A DNA stretch of 64,000 bases from assembly GCF_001999765.1 (NCBI RefSeq), contig NZ_KV908322.1, positions 124,001 to 188,000 on the forward strand, in the 5' to 3' direction. The position numbers and the translations under genes were made by a program. The notes beneath the pieces are model-generated. The model did not search any database and was not told the DNA's origin. It saw only the letters and a list, made by a program, of their open reading frames with translations. This stretch comes from Sinomonas mesophila. GTDB lineage: Bacteria; Actinomycetota; Actinomycetes; Actinomycetales; Micrococcaceae. Below are positions 29,345-38,125 of the stretch, piece by piece. The number at the start of each line of letters is the position of its first letter. Positions within the stretch are counted from its first letter, which is position 1.

Positions 29345-30663
29345 GCAACGACGAGACACCGATCACGAGCAGGCGCCAGCGGCGCCGCGCGCAGGCCGAG
29401 CGCGCCGAGAGCGGGCAGGAGCAGCAGCTCACGCCCGCTCAGGCCGAGGCCGAGGCCCGCGCCAAGGCAGAGGCCGAGGAACAGGCCGCCCGTGCCCGGG
29501 CCGAAGGGCTCGCCGCCGCCCACGCGGCGGCAGCCACGACCGGCGCGCGGGAGCCGGAGGCCGCGACGGCGCCCCTGCCCGCAGCCCTCCGGGCCCAGGC
29601 CCAGCCGGCACGGCCGGCCCCGGCCCAGGATCCCACCGGGCGGGCCCGTCGGGCCCTCGACGTCCCGGCGGACAGCGACGGTCACGCCGAGCGCACATCC
29701 CAGGCCCGCGCCCGCGACCGGGCCACGCATCAGGCGCTCCGACAGCTCCACGAGAAGGAGCAGGCCGCGCAGAGCGCCGCCCAGACCGCGGCGCTGCCGA
29801 GCCGCCGGGCCCTGCGGCAGCAGGTGGACACCGGCCGGATCCCGACCATCGGGGAGCAGGCCGGCCCGGTTCCCGAGGCGCCGGGGCCCAGCCAGCAGCC
29901 CACGGCGCCGATGGCGGGCCCGATCCCTGTCGTGCCCCCGGCGCCCGGCGCGGCCGCCGCGCCCGGCCCGGTGCCCGGCGTCGACCCCGCACCGCCCACG
30001 GCGATGCAGGGGATCGTGCCCAACGGGCTGACCGTCACGCCAGCGCTCGGGCCCGAGACCGGCTCGTTCCGCAAGCTCAGCCACGAGCAGATTGCCGCCG
30101 CGCGCGAGATGCTCAAGGAGCAGGCCAAGAACCAGGCCGCCATGATCGAGGCGCAGCGCTCGGGCGGCACCGACGTGGACCCTGAGCTGCTCGCGCAGCA
30201 GGTCGCGATGGCCGAGCGCGCCGCCGTCCTTAACCGGCGCGCGCGGGCCAAGCAGCGCCTGGCCGAGGAGACCCGGCGCGAGAGCGCCGCGCCGCGGAAG
30301 GCCCCGACGCCGAGCGCCACGGACAACCTCGCGATGGTGACCCCGCTCGAGTTCGTGCGCGTCCCCGGCGTCCCGCATCCAGTGATGAAGCCGCCGTCCA
30401 CGACCCACGTGCCCCTCGCCGCCGGCGCCACGGGCCAGGTCGCGAAGCAGCCGGTGCGGACCCAGGCACCCGACGCCGTGCCGCCGGTCGAGGCGGCCCC
30501 GGTCTCGGCGCGCAGCGCCCACGGGCTCGACCCGCTCGGCTCGGCGCAGGCCGGGGCTGGGCGCGCCGAGCGCGAGCGGCTCATCCTGCTGGGCATCGGC
30601 GCGCTGGGGGTCCTGGCGCTCATCGTCGCCGTCATCATGACCGTGCTCGGCGGCGGCAGCTAG
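29341..30663 (+). CDS. Ala/Pro-rich protein with a C-terminal membrane anchor
   Basis: 440 residues, function unknown. A basic N-terminus ([14 protein letters not shown]) is followed by coiled-coil-prone Ala/Glu/Gln stretches, Pro/Ala linkers, a predicted helical segment (about 240-320, ISHEQ-type start) and one C-terminal transmembrane helix (about 420-437). It overlaps nadD by 4 bp and precedes rsfS by 32 bp, the usual actinobacterial position for such a spacer protein. No enzyme motif is visible. Confidence 0.75.
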   Translation: MSNDETPITSRRQRRRAQAERAESGQEQQLTPAQAEAEARAKAEAEEQAARARAEGLAAAHAAAATTGAREPEAATAPLPAALRAQAQPARPAPAQDPTGRARRALDVPADSDGHAERTSQARARDRATHQALRQLHEKEQAAQSAAQTAALPSRRALRQQVDTGRIPTIGEQAGPVPEAPGPSQQPTAPMAGPIPVVPPAPGAAAAPGPVPGVDPAPPTAMQGIVPNGLTVTPALGPETGSFRKLSHEQIAAAREMLKEQAKNQAAMIEAQRSGGTDVDPELLAQQVAMAERAAVLNRRARAKQRLAEETRRESAAPRKAPTPSATDNLAMVTPLEFVRVPGVPHPVMKPPSTTHVPLAAGATGQVAKQPVRTQAPDAVPPVEAAPVSARSAHGLDPLGSAQAGAGRAERERLILLGIGALGVLALIVAVIMTVLGGGS

Positions 30664-30695
30664 CCGCCGCCCGCTACCCAAGCTCAAGGAGAAGA

Positions 30696-31088
30696 GTGAG
30701 CGCAACAGAGTCCGCCGTCCAGCTGGCCCGCACGGCCGCGAGGGCCGCCGCCGACAAGCTCGCGGAGAACATCGTGGCCGTCGACGTCAGCGAACGGCTC
30801 GCCATCACCGACGTGTTCGTCATCGCCTCCGCGGCGACGGAGCGCCAGGTCAACGCTGTCGTGGACAACGTCGAGGACGAACTCATCGTCCGGCTCGACC
30901 GCCGCCCCGTACGTCGCGAGGGCCGCTCCGAGGGCCGCTGGGTCCTGCTCGACTTCGGCGACGTCGTCGTGCACGTCATGCACGACGAGGACCGGGCCTT
31001 CTACGCGCTCGAGCGCCTCTGGAAGGACTGCCCCCTCGTAGACCTCGAACTCGAGGACGGCGGCGCCGCGACGCCCGCCGCCGGCTGA
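30696..31088 (+). CDS. rsfS: Ribosomal silencing factor RsfS
   Basis: Binds L14 and blocks 30S-50S joining under starvation. 130 residues of the DUF143/Iojap family with AENIVAVDVSERLAITDVFVIASA, RREGRSEGRWVLLDFGDVVVHVM and the FYALERLWKD end. GTG start at 30696 with AAGGAG. The stop directly abuts the next start. Confidence 0.95.
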   Translation: MSATESAVQLARTAARAAADKLAENIVAVDVSERLAITDVFVIASAATERQVNAVVDNVEDELIVRLDRRPVRREGRSEGRWVLLDFGDVVVHVMHDEDRAFYALERLWKDCPLVDLELEDGGAATPAAG

Positions 31089-31754
31089 ATGCGCGAGCGC
31101 AAGGGGCGCCGGGTCGTCTTCTGGCGGCACGGGCGCACCGATTGGAACGCGGCCGGCAGATTCCAGGGGCAGACCGACATCCCGCTCAATGAGGACGGCC
31201 GCGTCCAGGCGCAGGATGCCGCGCTGCGGCTCGCCTCGCTCATGCCCGACGCGATCGTCTCCTCCGACCTGGAGCGCACGCGCGCGACGGCTGAGGCGCT
31301 CTCGGCGGTCACGGGGCTTCCCGTCGCCCTCGACGCGGGCCTCCGCGAGACGAACGCCGGCCACTGGCAGGGGCACACGTTCGACGCGATCCGGGCGCTC
31401 TACGGCGACAGCCTGCACCGCTGGGAGGACGGGGATGTGCACGTGCCCGCGGGGGGCGCCGAGACGCGCCTCGACGTGGCCGCCCGGGTGCGCGCCGCCG
31501 TCGACCGCGCCCTCGGCGCGGCGCCCGCTGACGGCACCCTCGTCGTCGTGAGCCACGGCGGGGCGATCCGCGTCGGCCTGGCCGAGCTCCTCGGCCTGCC
31601 GCACGGCCTCTGGGGCGCTCTTTCGGGCCTCGCGAACTGCTCGTGGTCCGTTCTCGAGGAGCGGCGCCCGCACCCCGACGGGTCGCCGCGCTGGCGCCTC
31701 GGAGAGCACAATGCGGGCACGCTCCCGGTGCCCGTGACGGTCGAGGAGGGCTGA
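31089..31754 (+). CDS. Histidine phosphatase family protein
   Basis: Phosphoglycerate-mutase-like phosphatase, 221 residues. The phosphohistidine motif is FWRHGRTDWN (RHG at 13-15), with SSDLERTRATAEAL and a second histidine in VVVSHGGAIR. The substrate cannot be inferred. It starts immediately after rsfS and is probably cotranscribed with nadD-rsfS. The name gpmB-like is often used, but the mutase role is unlikely to be reliable. Confidence 0.9.
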   Translation: MRERKGRRVVFWRHGRTDWNAAGRFQGQTDIPLNEDGRVQAQDAALRLASLMPDAIVSSDLERTRATAEALSAVTGLPVALDAGLRETNAGHWQGHTFDAIRALYGDSLHRWEDGDVHVPAGGAETRLDVAARVRAAVDRALGAAPADGTLVVVSHGGAIRVGLAELLGLPHGLWGALSGLANCSWSVLEERRPHPDGSPRWRLGEHNAGTLPVPVTVEEG

Positions 31755-31773
31755 CTCTGGGAGCGGCTCCGAT

Positions 31774-31803
31774 TTGTGCAGAGGGGTCGCGACGTTCTAA
31801 GAT
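31774..31803 (+). promoter_or_regulatory. Promoter of the tRNA-Ala pair
   Basis: TTGTGC (31774-31779), an 18-bp spacer, then TAAGAT (31798-31803). It lies 70 bp before the first tRNA. Confidence 0.5.
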
Positions 31804-31871
31804 ATTCGAGTTGCTCCGGACGGGGCGAGAGGATCGCGAAGTCCTCTACGAACGGTCCGAGGCTACACTCT

Positions 31872-31944
31872 GGGGCTGTGGCGCAGCTGGTAGCGCACCT
31901 GCATGGCATGCAGGGGGTCAGGGGTTCGAGTCCCCTCAGCTCCA
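31872..31944 (+). tRNA. tRNA-Ala (anticodon GGC), copy 1
   Basis: 73-nt cloverleaf: acceptor GGGGCTG/CAGCTCC with one G-T pair, anticodon stem CCTGC/GCAGG, loop ATGGCAT giving GGC, T arm GGGGTTCGAGTCCCC. No CCA is encoded. Only one nucleotide separates it from the next tRNA. Confidence 0.93.
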
Positions 31945-31945
31945 C

Positions 31946-32021
31946 GGGGGTATGGCGCAGTTGGTAGCGCGTCTGCATGGCATGCAGAAGGTCAGGGGTT
32001 CGAATCCCCTTACCTCCACCA
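31946..32021 (+). tRNA. tRNA-Ala (anticodon GGC), copy 2
   Basis: Acceptor GGGGGTA/TACCTCC, anticodon stem TCTGC/GCAGA, loop ATGGCAT giving GGC. The CCA end is encoded at 32019-32021, unlike the first copy. It has the same anticodon but a different acceptor stem, so this is a diverged copy and not a recent exact duplication. Confidence 0.93.
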
Positions 32022-32024
32022 CGG

Positions 32025-32047
32025 GAGGCCCGGATGATCCGGGCCTC
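32025..32047 (+). terminator. Terminator after the tRNA-Ala pair
   Basis: Perfect 10-bp arms GAGGCCCGGA / TCCGGGCCTC with loop TGA, followed by TTTTCGTTT. The best T-tract terminator in the window. It marks the left edge of the accessory island. Confidence 0.85.
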
Positions 32048-32285
32048 TTTTCGTTTCCGGCCGCGGTCCTCGGACCGGGGTCTTCTTTTTCTTCGGCTGG
32101 TACCTGCGGGTGGGGTCGATGGTGAAGTCGGCAAGGATCTCGCCGGTTCAGGGCCATGCGGGCTGTTCGTGGTTGAAGGCTGTGCTCCGAGACGGGGTGC
32201 GGACCGGGGCTCCCGCTTCGGACGGGCACGCGAGCGGTGAGCGCTCGAGGCGTCGGCGGTTCAGTGAAGTCGATCCCTCTGGCAG

Positions 32286-32564
32286 GTGCCTCGGCCCATG
32301 ACGTCGGCGGCGGCGCCGAACACGCCGCTCTCGGCCACCGCCGCAGAAACGGCGGCTACGGCTGCGGCAAGGGCAACTCGCTGCGCCATCGGAGGCAAGC
32401 TGCCCACCGGGACCGATCTGCGGTCCGAGAAGCAACAGAAGACGCTCGAGGCGGAGTCCAATGCCCAGGAGGCCCATTTCAAGGTCGAGCTCGCCCCCTG
32501 CACGCGCCTGATCATCGAGTGGGCTCCGGCCCTCATCCCCACTGGTCCGTCCGCCGCACCCTGA
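32286..32564 (+). pseudogene. Possible ISL3-type transposase fragment
   Basis: A 92-residue frame. The segment KLPTGTDLRSEKQQKTLEA with a following acidic/His stretch resembles the region of actinobacterial ISL3 transposases that reads roughly T-x2-QQ-x-RLE before an EHVEVE-like motif. Nothing before or after continues the protein. The rest of 32048-32635 holds no other recognisable gene. The assignment is tentative. Confidence 0.3.
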
Positions 32565-32635
32565 CATCGTCCCCGGCATGGATGTCCACGGATCTGTTGA
32601 CGCGGGGATTCCGGCCCAGGTGCGCTGTCACTCTG

Positions 32636-32746
32636 TCATGCTGCACGGAGGTAGGGCTCGCCGTCGGTGCCGAACATTCAGCTGCCGAGGGCGTGGTCGA
32701 CGACGACGGGGGTCGCCTGCTTGAGGATAGGGCTCAGGGAGGCCAT
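32636..32746 (-). pseudogene. Remnant of a class III aminotransferase N-terminus
   Basis: ATG at 32746 has a fair ribosome site (AAAGGTGAACG) and reads MASLSPILKQATPVVVDHA, then a stop at the position of LGS*, then in the same frame MFGTDGEPYLR. Class III aminotransferases (ornithine/GABA type) commonly start with SPVLKQATPVVVDHAEGSYLYDTDGRRYLDF. The N-terminus is therefore clear, interrupted by a nonsense codon and lost beyond about 36 residues. It faces away from the GntR gene and may once have been its target. Confidence 0.6.
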
Positions 32747-33002
32747 CGTTCACCTTTCGGGTAGGGTGCGGCCAGCACTTGGACGTCTGCTGCAGGGAGG
32801 GCCCGGAGAGTAGAGGGTGCTGGCCGTGGCATTTGGGGCTCTTCAGCGGGCTTGCGCCGTCTGCGGAACCGCGGTGCCGGCTAGGCCGGCGTGGACTCGA
32901 GCGCTGCGGTCGCCCAGTTCTCCGAACCACGCGCCATTTCGTTCTGGGAGGAACGCTCCCGTTCCCATCTCTCGTGGTTCCATGCTGGATTACATGGCTC
33001 TT

Positions 33003-33014
33003 ATTGTCAACAAT
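33003..33014. promoter_or_regulatory. FCD-GntR type operator, site 1
   Basis: ATTGTCAACAAT: perfect 5-bp inverted arms ATTGT/ACAAT around a 2-bp centre. It lies between the aminotransferase remnant and the GntR gene. Confidence 0.6.
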
Positions 33015-33110
33015 CAACGATGAAGATGTCGGCTGGACCTCTCGTGAGGCGAGGGGCAGCGGCGTCCGCAGCGGATGAACGATGGGAAAATTGGCCAATA
33101 CGGGGTTAGG

Positions 33111-33122
33111 ATTGTTGACAAC
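33111..33122. promoter_or_regulatory. FCD-GntR type operator, site 2
   Basis: ATTGTTGACAAC, one mismatch to site 1 in the opposite orientation, 29 bp before the regulator start. This suggests autoregulation. Confidence 0.6.
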
Positions 33123-33150
33123 ATGTTCGTCTAATGGCAGGGGGAGCGCC

Positions 33151-33837
33151 ATGAAGAGCGGCCAAGAGCTCCGACCCATCGTTCAGGAGTCCACGCCCTC
33201 TTTGGCCGCGGCCCAGCTGAGAAGGCACATCGCCGAGGGAACTCTGCCGCCCGGTGCCCAGCTCGTGGAGGCCGACATCGCCAGGGAGCTCGGCGTGAGC
33301 AGGGGGCCGATTCGTGAGGCAATTCAGCGTCTCACCCAGGAGGGCCTCTTGGTCAGCATCCGCAATAGGGGTTTCTTCGTCTCCGAATTCGATGAGGGCG
33401 ACATCCGCGATATCTATGAAGCGCGGACCGCTGTGGAGAAGGCGGCCGCATCGATCCTCGCCGACGGCGATCCTTCCCGGGCGGGAGCAGAACTGCTCGG
33501 CTGCGTTGACCGCATGGATGAGGCCAGATCCGCGGGCGATCAGGTTGCGATCTCAGAAGCGGACATCGCCTTCCACGAAAGGCTCGTCGCGATGGCTGCG
33601 AGTCCGAGGCTTTCGAAAATGCATGCCACGCTGCTGACCGAGACGCGCATGTGCCTCAACCGGCTGCGGGGACGCTACGAGGACGAATCGGTGCGCGTCG
33701 CAGAGCATCGCGGAATCGCTGAGGCGATCCGTGATGGGAAGCGCGATCTCGTCATGGATCGACTCGACGCCCACAAGGATGACGCCCTCGTAAGGCTGTT
33801 CCCCACCCATGAAGCGAGCAGCACGGCCGCCTCGTAA
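33151..33837 (+). CDS. GntR family regulator, FCD (FadR) subfamily
   Basis: 228-residue DNA-binding regulator. Winged helix at about residues 18-80 (GTLPPGAQLVEADIARELGVSRGPIREAI, GFFVSEF) and an all-helical FCD ligand domain (85-215) with DIYEARTAVEKAAA, ADIAFHERLVAMA and late histidines expected to hold a metal and a carboxylate ligand. ATG 33151 is preferred over 33082 because GGGGGAG precedes it and the longer frame runs through the promoter. Two operator-like sites lie in front. It probably controls the ABC importer downstream, which carries the same site. Confidence 0.88.
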   Translation: MKSGQELRPIVQESTPSLAAAQLRRHIAEGTLPPGAQLVEADIARELGVSRGPIREAIQRLTQEGLLVSIRNRGFFVSEFDEGDIRDIYEARTAVEKAAASILADGDPSRAGAELLGCVDRMDEARSAGDQVAISEADIAFHERLVAMAASPRLSKMHATLLTETRMCLNRLRGRYEDESVRVAEHRGIAEAIRDGKRDLVMDRLDAHKDDALVRLFPTHEASSTAAS

Positions 33838-33984
33838 GGGGTGCTTGTCTTCTCCGCGGGTCTACAGGCTCTCGCAGCCCGACCGAGAAGCGCTCGCAGG
33901 GATAGCCCTCTCCAACCACTCGAGGTGGAAGGGTTCAGGCCTCCGGCTTCACCGGAGTGGCGCGTGGAAGCGTCAGGCCTTCGT

Positions 33985-34560
33985 CTACGTGACATAATTC
34001 GTGCCGCCGGGTCTCCAGTCCGGTCTGAAGGAGAGCCCGCGGGCGAACCTGCCCTCATCTGTGCGCCACGGGGTGGTTCGGTAGGCCTGGGATGGTGCGG
34101 TGGCCTGGATCAGGGCGTGGGCGCGGACGAACACCTGCGCCCCGCACAGGTGTGCCGGGACGGAGTAGTGGGCGTCTTCGAAGGTGACCATCGAGGTGTT
34201 TCTCGAGACCGTGCGGGCCAGGCCGAGCGCGACCGTGTGCGCGGTGTCCGGCGCGCGAAGTTCAGGGTCTGCTGGTTCCGCGCCGGCACCCCGGCCACGT
34301 GGGCGGGGTGCCGTTCTTCTCGTTGTCCGTGAGCACACAGGTCGGTGCCCCGCGAGCCGTCGCTGAAATCCTGGTGCAGCCACATGCACGGCTCGGCGAT
34401 CCCCCGAGTGTAGGCCAGTGCGAGCAGGGCTTCTTCCTGGGCGACTTCGGTGGCGCGCGGACACCATCCTCAAACCCCCAGGGAGAGCCCCGCCGGCCCC
34501 TCGGGCCCTCGGGTAGAACCCTTGAATCTCAGATTGTCGAGCAGTACTATCGAACTGTGA
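33985..34560 (-). pseudogene. IS21-family istA transposase remnant
   Basis: Only the Mu-transposase C-terminal region is clear: LGLARTVSRNTSMVTFEDA, YSVPAHL and GAQVFVRAHA, matching IstA. Upstream (34300-34560) is a frame-broken Arg/Pro-rich sequence. No istB and no catalytic DDE core are found. A 6-bp palindrome GGACAC-AA-GTGTCC at about 34566-34579 could be part of an old insertion boundary. 33838-33984 and 34580-34760 contain nothing recognisable. Confidence 0.6.
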
Positions 34561-34771
34561 TGTAGGACACAAGTGTCCGACAAAATGACAGGCGAGAGTA
34601 GGTGTCCTGACCATCCCCGGAGAGCTACTCAAGGAGGCGGGAGCCATGTGGATGTCGATGAAGTCGTCCAGGCGTGGAGCCGGTTCCGGAAGCCCCGTTC
34701 TCTAGCGGGCGAAGCGCCTCATCGTGGCCGACGGGCGGATCGCTGCGGATGGGCAAAGATCCCTATTGTTG

Positions 34772-34783
34772 AGTGTTGACAAT
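34772..34783. promoter_or_regulatory. FCD-GntR type operator, site 3
   Basis: AGTGTTGACAAT, one mismatch to the island consensus, overlapping a further half-site (ATTGTTGA from 34765). It lies 84 bp before the ABC transporter ATPase start. Confidence 0.55.
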
Positions 34784-34866
34784 GAGGCTATCGGCTTCTA
34801 GCGTTTGAAGCAGCGATCCGGGGCATCGACTACGATGCCCCGCACCCGAAATTGCAGAGGGAATTC

Positions 34867-36564
34867 GTGAACACTCTTGAAGTCACCGGCCTGAAGATCT
34901 CGATTCGCGGTCGCGAGCTCGTGAAGGGCATCTCATTCAGCATTGCGCAGGGGCAGCGAGTTTGCCTGCTCGGCGAATCCGGTTCTGGCAAGTCTCTTAC
35001 GGCGGCCGCCGTCTTGGGGCGGCTGCCGGCGAACGCCGTCGCCAAGGGCAGCATCCGAATCAATGGCGTGGAGGTGCTGGGCGTTCCGACGTCCAAGCGC
35101 CCGGACGAAGCACGGGTCGGGATGGTGTTCCAGGACTCCGCCGTGGCGTTGAACCCTCTGGTGCGCATCCGCGATCAGCTCATCGAGCCGCTGCGCCGCC
35201 ACCGCGGCCTCTCAAAGCGGGATGCGCTCAGCGCCGCCGTGGAGTTGGCTGGCTCAGTCGGCCTTCCCGACCCCGAGCGCCTAGTCGACCGCTTCTGTGC
35301 TGAGCTCTCCGGTGGTCAGCGCCAGCGCGTGTGTATCGCACTCGCACTGGCCTGTACTACGCGGCTGATGGTTGCTGACGAGCCGACGACGGCACTCGAT
35401 GTCGTAACGCAGGCGCGTGTTCTGGACGTGCTGAAGAAGTACACGGCAGGGAAGAACACTCCGGCCCTGCTGTTCATCACCCACGACTTCGCCGTCGCCT
35501 CCGAGCTGTGCAGCGAATCCGTGGTCATGAAGGACGGGACCATCGTCGAGCAGGGGCAGATCCACGGGATCTTCGCCTCTCCGAAGGACCCCTACACGTG
35601 CGAGCTGATCCGCGCGGCACGGGCCGCAACGATCGAGCCGTACATCGAGAAGCTACAGGCCGAGGACCAGCCAGAGCCAATGCCCGGGCTGGCGCCGACA
35701 TACTTCGACATCAGCGGGGTCAGCCGCGCGTACCCCATGCCGCGGAAGAAGGCCTTCGCCAAGCCGCAGATGAAGGTGGCGCTGCAGCCGACCACGTTGA
35801 AGATCGCTGCCGGCGAGCGGATTGGGATCGTGGGGGTCTCTGGCTCTGGTAAGACCACTCTGCTGAAGATCATGCTCGCGCTCGAGTCCACCGACACTGG
35901 GGCGGTGGTGAGCGACGGCAAAGAGGTCTTCCCGGCCGAGGTCCGCGCCCTGAAGTGGTACCGCCGCCGGGTGCAGTACGTGCCGCAGGATCCGGCGAGC
36001 TCGCTGGATCCGTTCATGACCGTCCGGGATCTCGTCGCCGAGCCGCTGGTGCGCCTGAACGTCCCCGGCGACCGCGACGAGGCGGTGCGGGTGGCGTTGG
36101 AGTCCGTGGGTCTCGACGAGAGGTTCCTCTTGCGCCGCGCGAGCGAGCTCTCGGGAGGGCAGGCGCAGCGTGTGGCCATCGCCCGCGCGATCGCCACCGA
36201 ACCCGACTTCCTGATCGCCGACGAGCCCGTGAGCGGCCTGGACCTTCCCATGCGCGAGTCGATCGTGGCCCTGCTCACCCGGATCTCGGAGGAGCGCGGC
36301 ACCGGCATCATCGTGGTCTCCCACGATCTGTCCATGGTGGCCAGCATGTGCAGGCGCACCGTGGTCATGCACGGCGGGGAAGTCGTCGAGGACGCCCCGA
36401 CCGCGCAGCTTCTGACCGATCCGCAGCACCCCCGCACGCGAGAACTCCTCAGGGCGATCCCCACCCTGCACGTCCTTCCCCAAACGCTCCTCACAGACAG
36501 CGCATTGAGCCTCCTTGACAGCCCAGGCAAGGCGCTCCCCGCACAGCTCACCCGAAAGGCCTGA
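34867..36564 (+). CDS. Dipeptide/nickel-type ABC transporter, fused double ATPase
   Basis: Energises the importer encoded downstream. 565 residues equal DppD plus DppF in one chain: first P-loop GESGSGKS (about 38-45), signature LSGGQRQR and Walker B LMVADEPTTALD; second P-loop GVSGSGKTT (about 326), signature LSGGQAQR and LIADEPVSGLD. The first half lacks the usual C-terminal cysteine-rich oligopeptide extension. GTG 34867 follows AGAGGGAA; a TTG at 34852 would add five residues. The next gene starts 3 bp after the stop. The GntR-type site upstream suggests regulation by the 33151 protein. Confidence 0.9.
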   Translation: MNTLEVTGLKISIRGRELVKGISFSIAQGQRVCLLGESGSGKSLTAAAVLGRLPANAVAKGSIRINGVEVLGVPTSKRPDEARVGMVFQDSAVALNPLVRIRDQLIEPLRRHRGLSKRDALSAAVELAGSVGLPDPERLVDRFCAELSGGQRQRVCIALALACTTRLMVADEPTTALDVVTQARVLDVLKKYTAGKNTPALLFITHDFAVASELCSESVVMKDGTIVEQGQIHGIFASPKDPYTCELIRAARAATIEPYIEKLQAEDQPEPMPGLAPTYFDISGVSRAYPMPRKKAFAKPQMKVALQPTTLKIAAGERIGIVGVSGSGKTTLLKIMLALESTDTGAVVSDGKEVFPAEVRALKWYRRRVQYVPQDPASSLDPFMTVRDLVAEPLVRLNVPGDRDEAVRVALESVGLDERFLLRRASELSGGQAQRVAIARAIATEPDFLIADEPVSGLDLPMRESIVALLTRISEERGTGIIVVSHDLSMVASMCRRTVVMHGGEVVEDAPTAQLLTDPQHPRTRELLRAIPTLHVLPQTLLTDSALSLLDSPGKALPAQLTRKA

Positions 36565-36567
36565 TCC

Positions 36568-38088
36568 ATGAACCAGAAACAACGCCGCCGCTCCCTTGCC
36601 ATCGGCTCGCTCGCTGTGGTCTCCGCCCTGGCCCTGACCGGCTGCTTCTCCAACGGGGGCGCCGGCACGGGCGCGGCCGGGGGGGAGAGCGCCCGCATCC
36701 GGGTCGCCATGGCCCTTGAGCCGGTCGCCGGGCTCTCGGTCTTCAGTGACGACGCCTCGACCGTCTCGCGCTGGGGCGCCATCGAATCCCTCGTGCAGCT
36801 GGACGAGACAGGGGCGGCGCAGCCTCGGCTCGCGACCGAGTGGAAGCAGATCGACGACCTGACGTGGGAGTTCGCCCTCCGCGAGGGCGTCACCTTCCAG
36901 GACGGCACGAAGCTCGACGCCAAGGCGGTCGTGAACTCGCTGCAGAAGGCCCTGGCCGCGAAGCCCCTTCCGCGGTCTGTTGCCGGGCTCCAGATGACAT
37001 TCGACACGCCCGATGATGTGACCGTGCGGATCACCACCGGGACACCCGAGCCGATCCTGCCGCAGCGGCTCTCCAGCCCCCAGCTGGCGATCCTCTCCGC
37101 GGCGGCCTACACGGCCGACGGCACCGCCAGCCCCGTCGGCACGGCAACCGGCCCGTTCAAGGTGACCAACGTCGGCGGCAAATCGACCTTCACCCTGGAC
37201 CGCTATGACGGCTACTGGGGGGAGAAGGCGAAGGCCCCCGGCATCGACGTCACCATCGTCACCGACGGGACGGCTCGGGCCGCGGCGCTGCGCACCGGGA
37301 CCGCCGACGTCGCCGTGGCCCTGCCGATCTCGCAGCTTCCCCAGATCGACCCCGAGCTGGTGCAGGAATTCCCCTCGCCACGGACGACCACACTCTACAT
37401 GAACACCGCCAAGGGCGTTTTCGCCGATCCCGCGATGCGGGCGGCGGCTCGGGCCGCGATCGATCCCAGCGTCCTCGCCAACGACGTCTACGAGGGCCGC
37501 GCCGATGCCGCCCAGGGCCTCTTCGGCCCCGCCCTCCCGTGGGCGAAGGACCTGCGGGGCAACGTTGCGTCCTCGGTCGCTCCCGGCGACCCGCAGGGAA
37601 AGCAGATCACGCTGGCGACCTACTCCGACCGGCCCGAGCTGCCCGAGGACGCCACCCGCATCCAGCAGGAGCTGGAGAAGGCGGGCTTCGTGGTCAAGCA
37701 GGACGTCCGCACGAACGCGAACTTCATCAAGGACGCGCTCAGCGGGGCGTTCGACCTGGTGATCGGCTCGAGGTCCACCCAGCTGGACACCGGCGACCCC
37801 GTCTCCTTCCTCGCCAGCGACTTCACCTGCAAGAGCACCGGCCTCAACTTCGCCCAGCTGTGCAATCCCGAGGTCGATGCGGCGGTCGCGAACGCCTCCG
37901 CCCAGAAGGCTGGCCCGGACCGGCAGAAGGCCATCATGGGAGTCGAAGCCATGCTGCTCCAGCAGAACGTCATCGTCCCGCTCGTGAACGAGCGGCTGGC
38001 CCAGGGCCAGGCGACGGGCGTCAGCGGGGTCGTCCGCGACCCGTTCGAGCGGCGCCTGATCACCAACGAGACCACGGCCGCCCGGTAG
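36568..38088 (+). CDS. ABC transporter substrate-binding lipoprotein (SBP family 5)
   Basis: Extracytoplasmic ligand receptor of the same importer. 506 residues with a lipoprotein signal (basic RRRS, hydrophobic segment, lipobox LTGC with Cys26). Family 5 features are ESLVQLDETGAAQPRLATEWKQ, WEFALREGVTFQDGT and GTGPFK-like TATGPFKVT. Ligands of this family are peptides, nickel or metallophores; the metal-handling island favours a metal complex, but no residue seen here proves it. It is flanked by the ATPase (3 bp) and permease (37 bp) genes. Confidence 0.9.
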   Translation: MNQKQRRRSLAIGSLAVVSALALTGCFSNGGAGTGAAGGESARIRVAMALEPVAGLSVFSDDASTVSRWGAIESLVQLDETGAAQPRLATEWKQIDDLTWEFALREGVTFQDGTKLDAKAVVNSLQKALAAKPLPRSVAGLQMTFDTPDDVTVRITTGTPEPILPQRLSSPQLAILSAAAYTADGTASPVGTATGPFKVTNVGGKSTFTLDRYDGYWGEKAKAPGIDVTIVTDGTARAAALRTGTADVAVALPISQLPQIDPELVQEFPSPRTTTLYMNTAKGVFADPAMRAAARAAIDPSVLANDVYEGRADAAQGLFGPALPWAKDLRGNVASSVAPGDPQGKQITLATYSDRPELPEDATRIQQELEKAGFVVKQDVRTNANFIKDALSGAFDLVIGSRSTQLDTGDPVSFLASDFTCKSTGLNFAQLCNPEVDAAVANASAQKAGPDRQKAIMGVEAMLLQQNVIVPLVNERLAQGQATGVSGVVRDPFERRLITNETTAAR

Positions 38089-38125
38089 CCCGAAGCAGCC
38101 TCAGCACCGAACAGAAGGAGGAACC

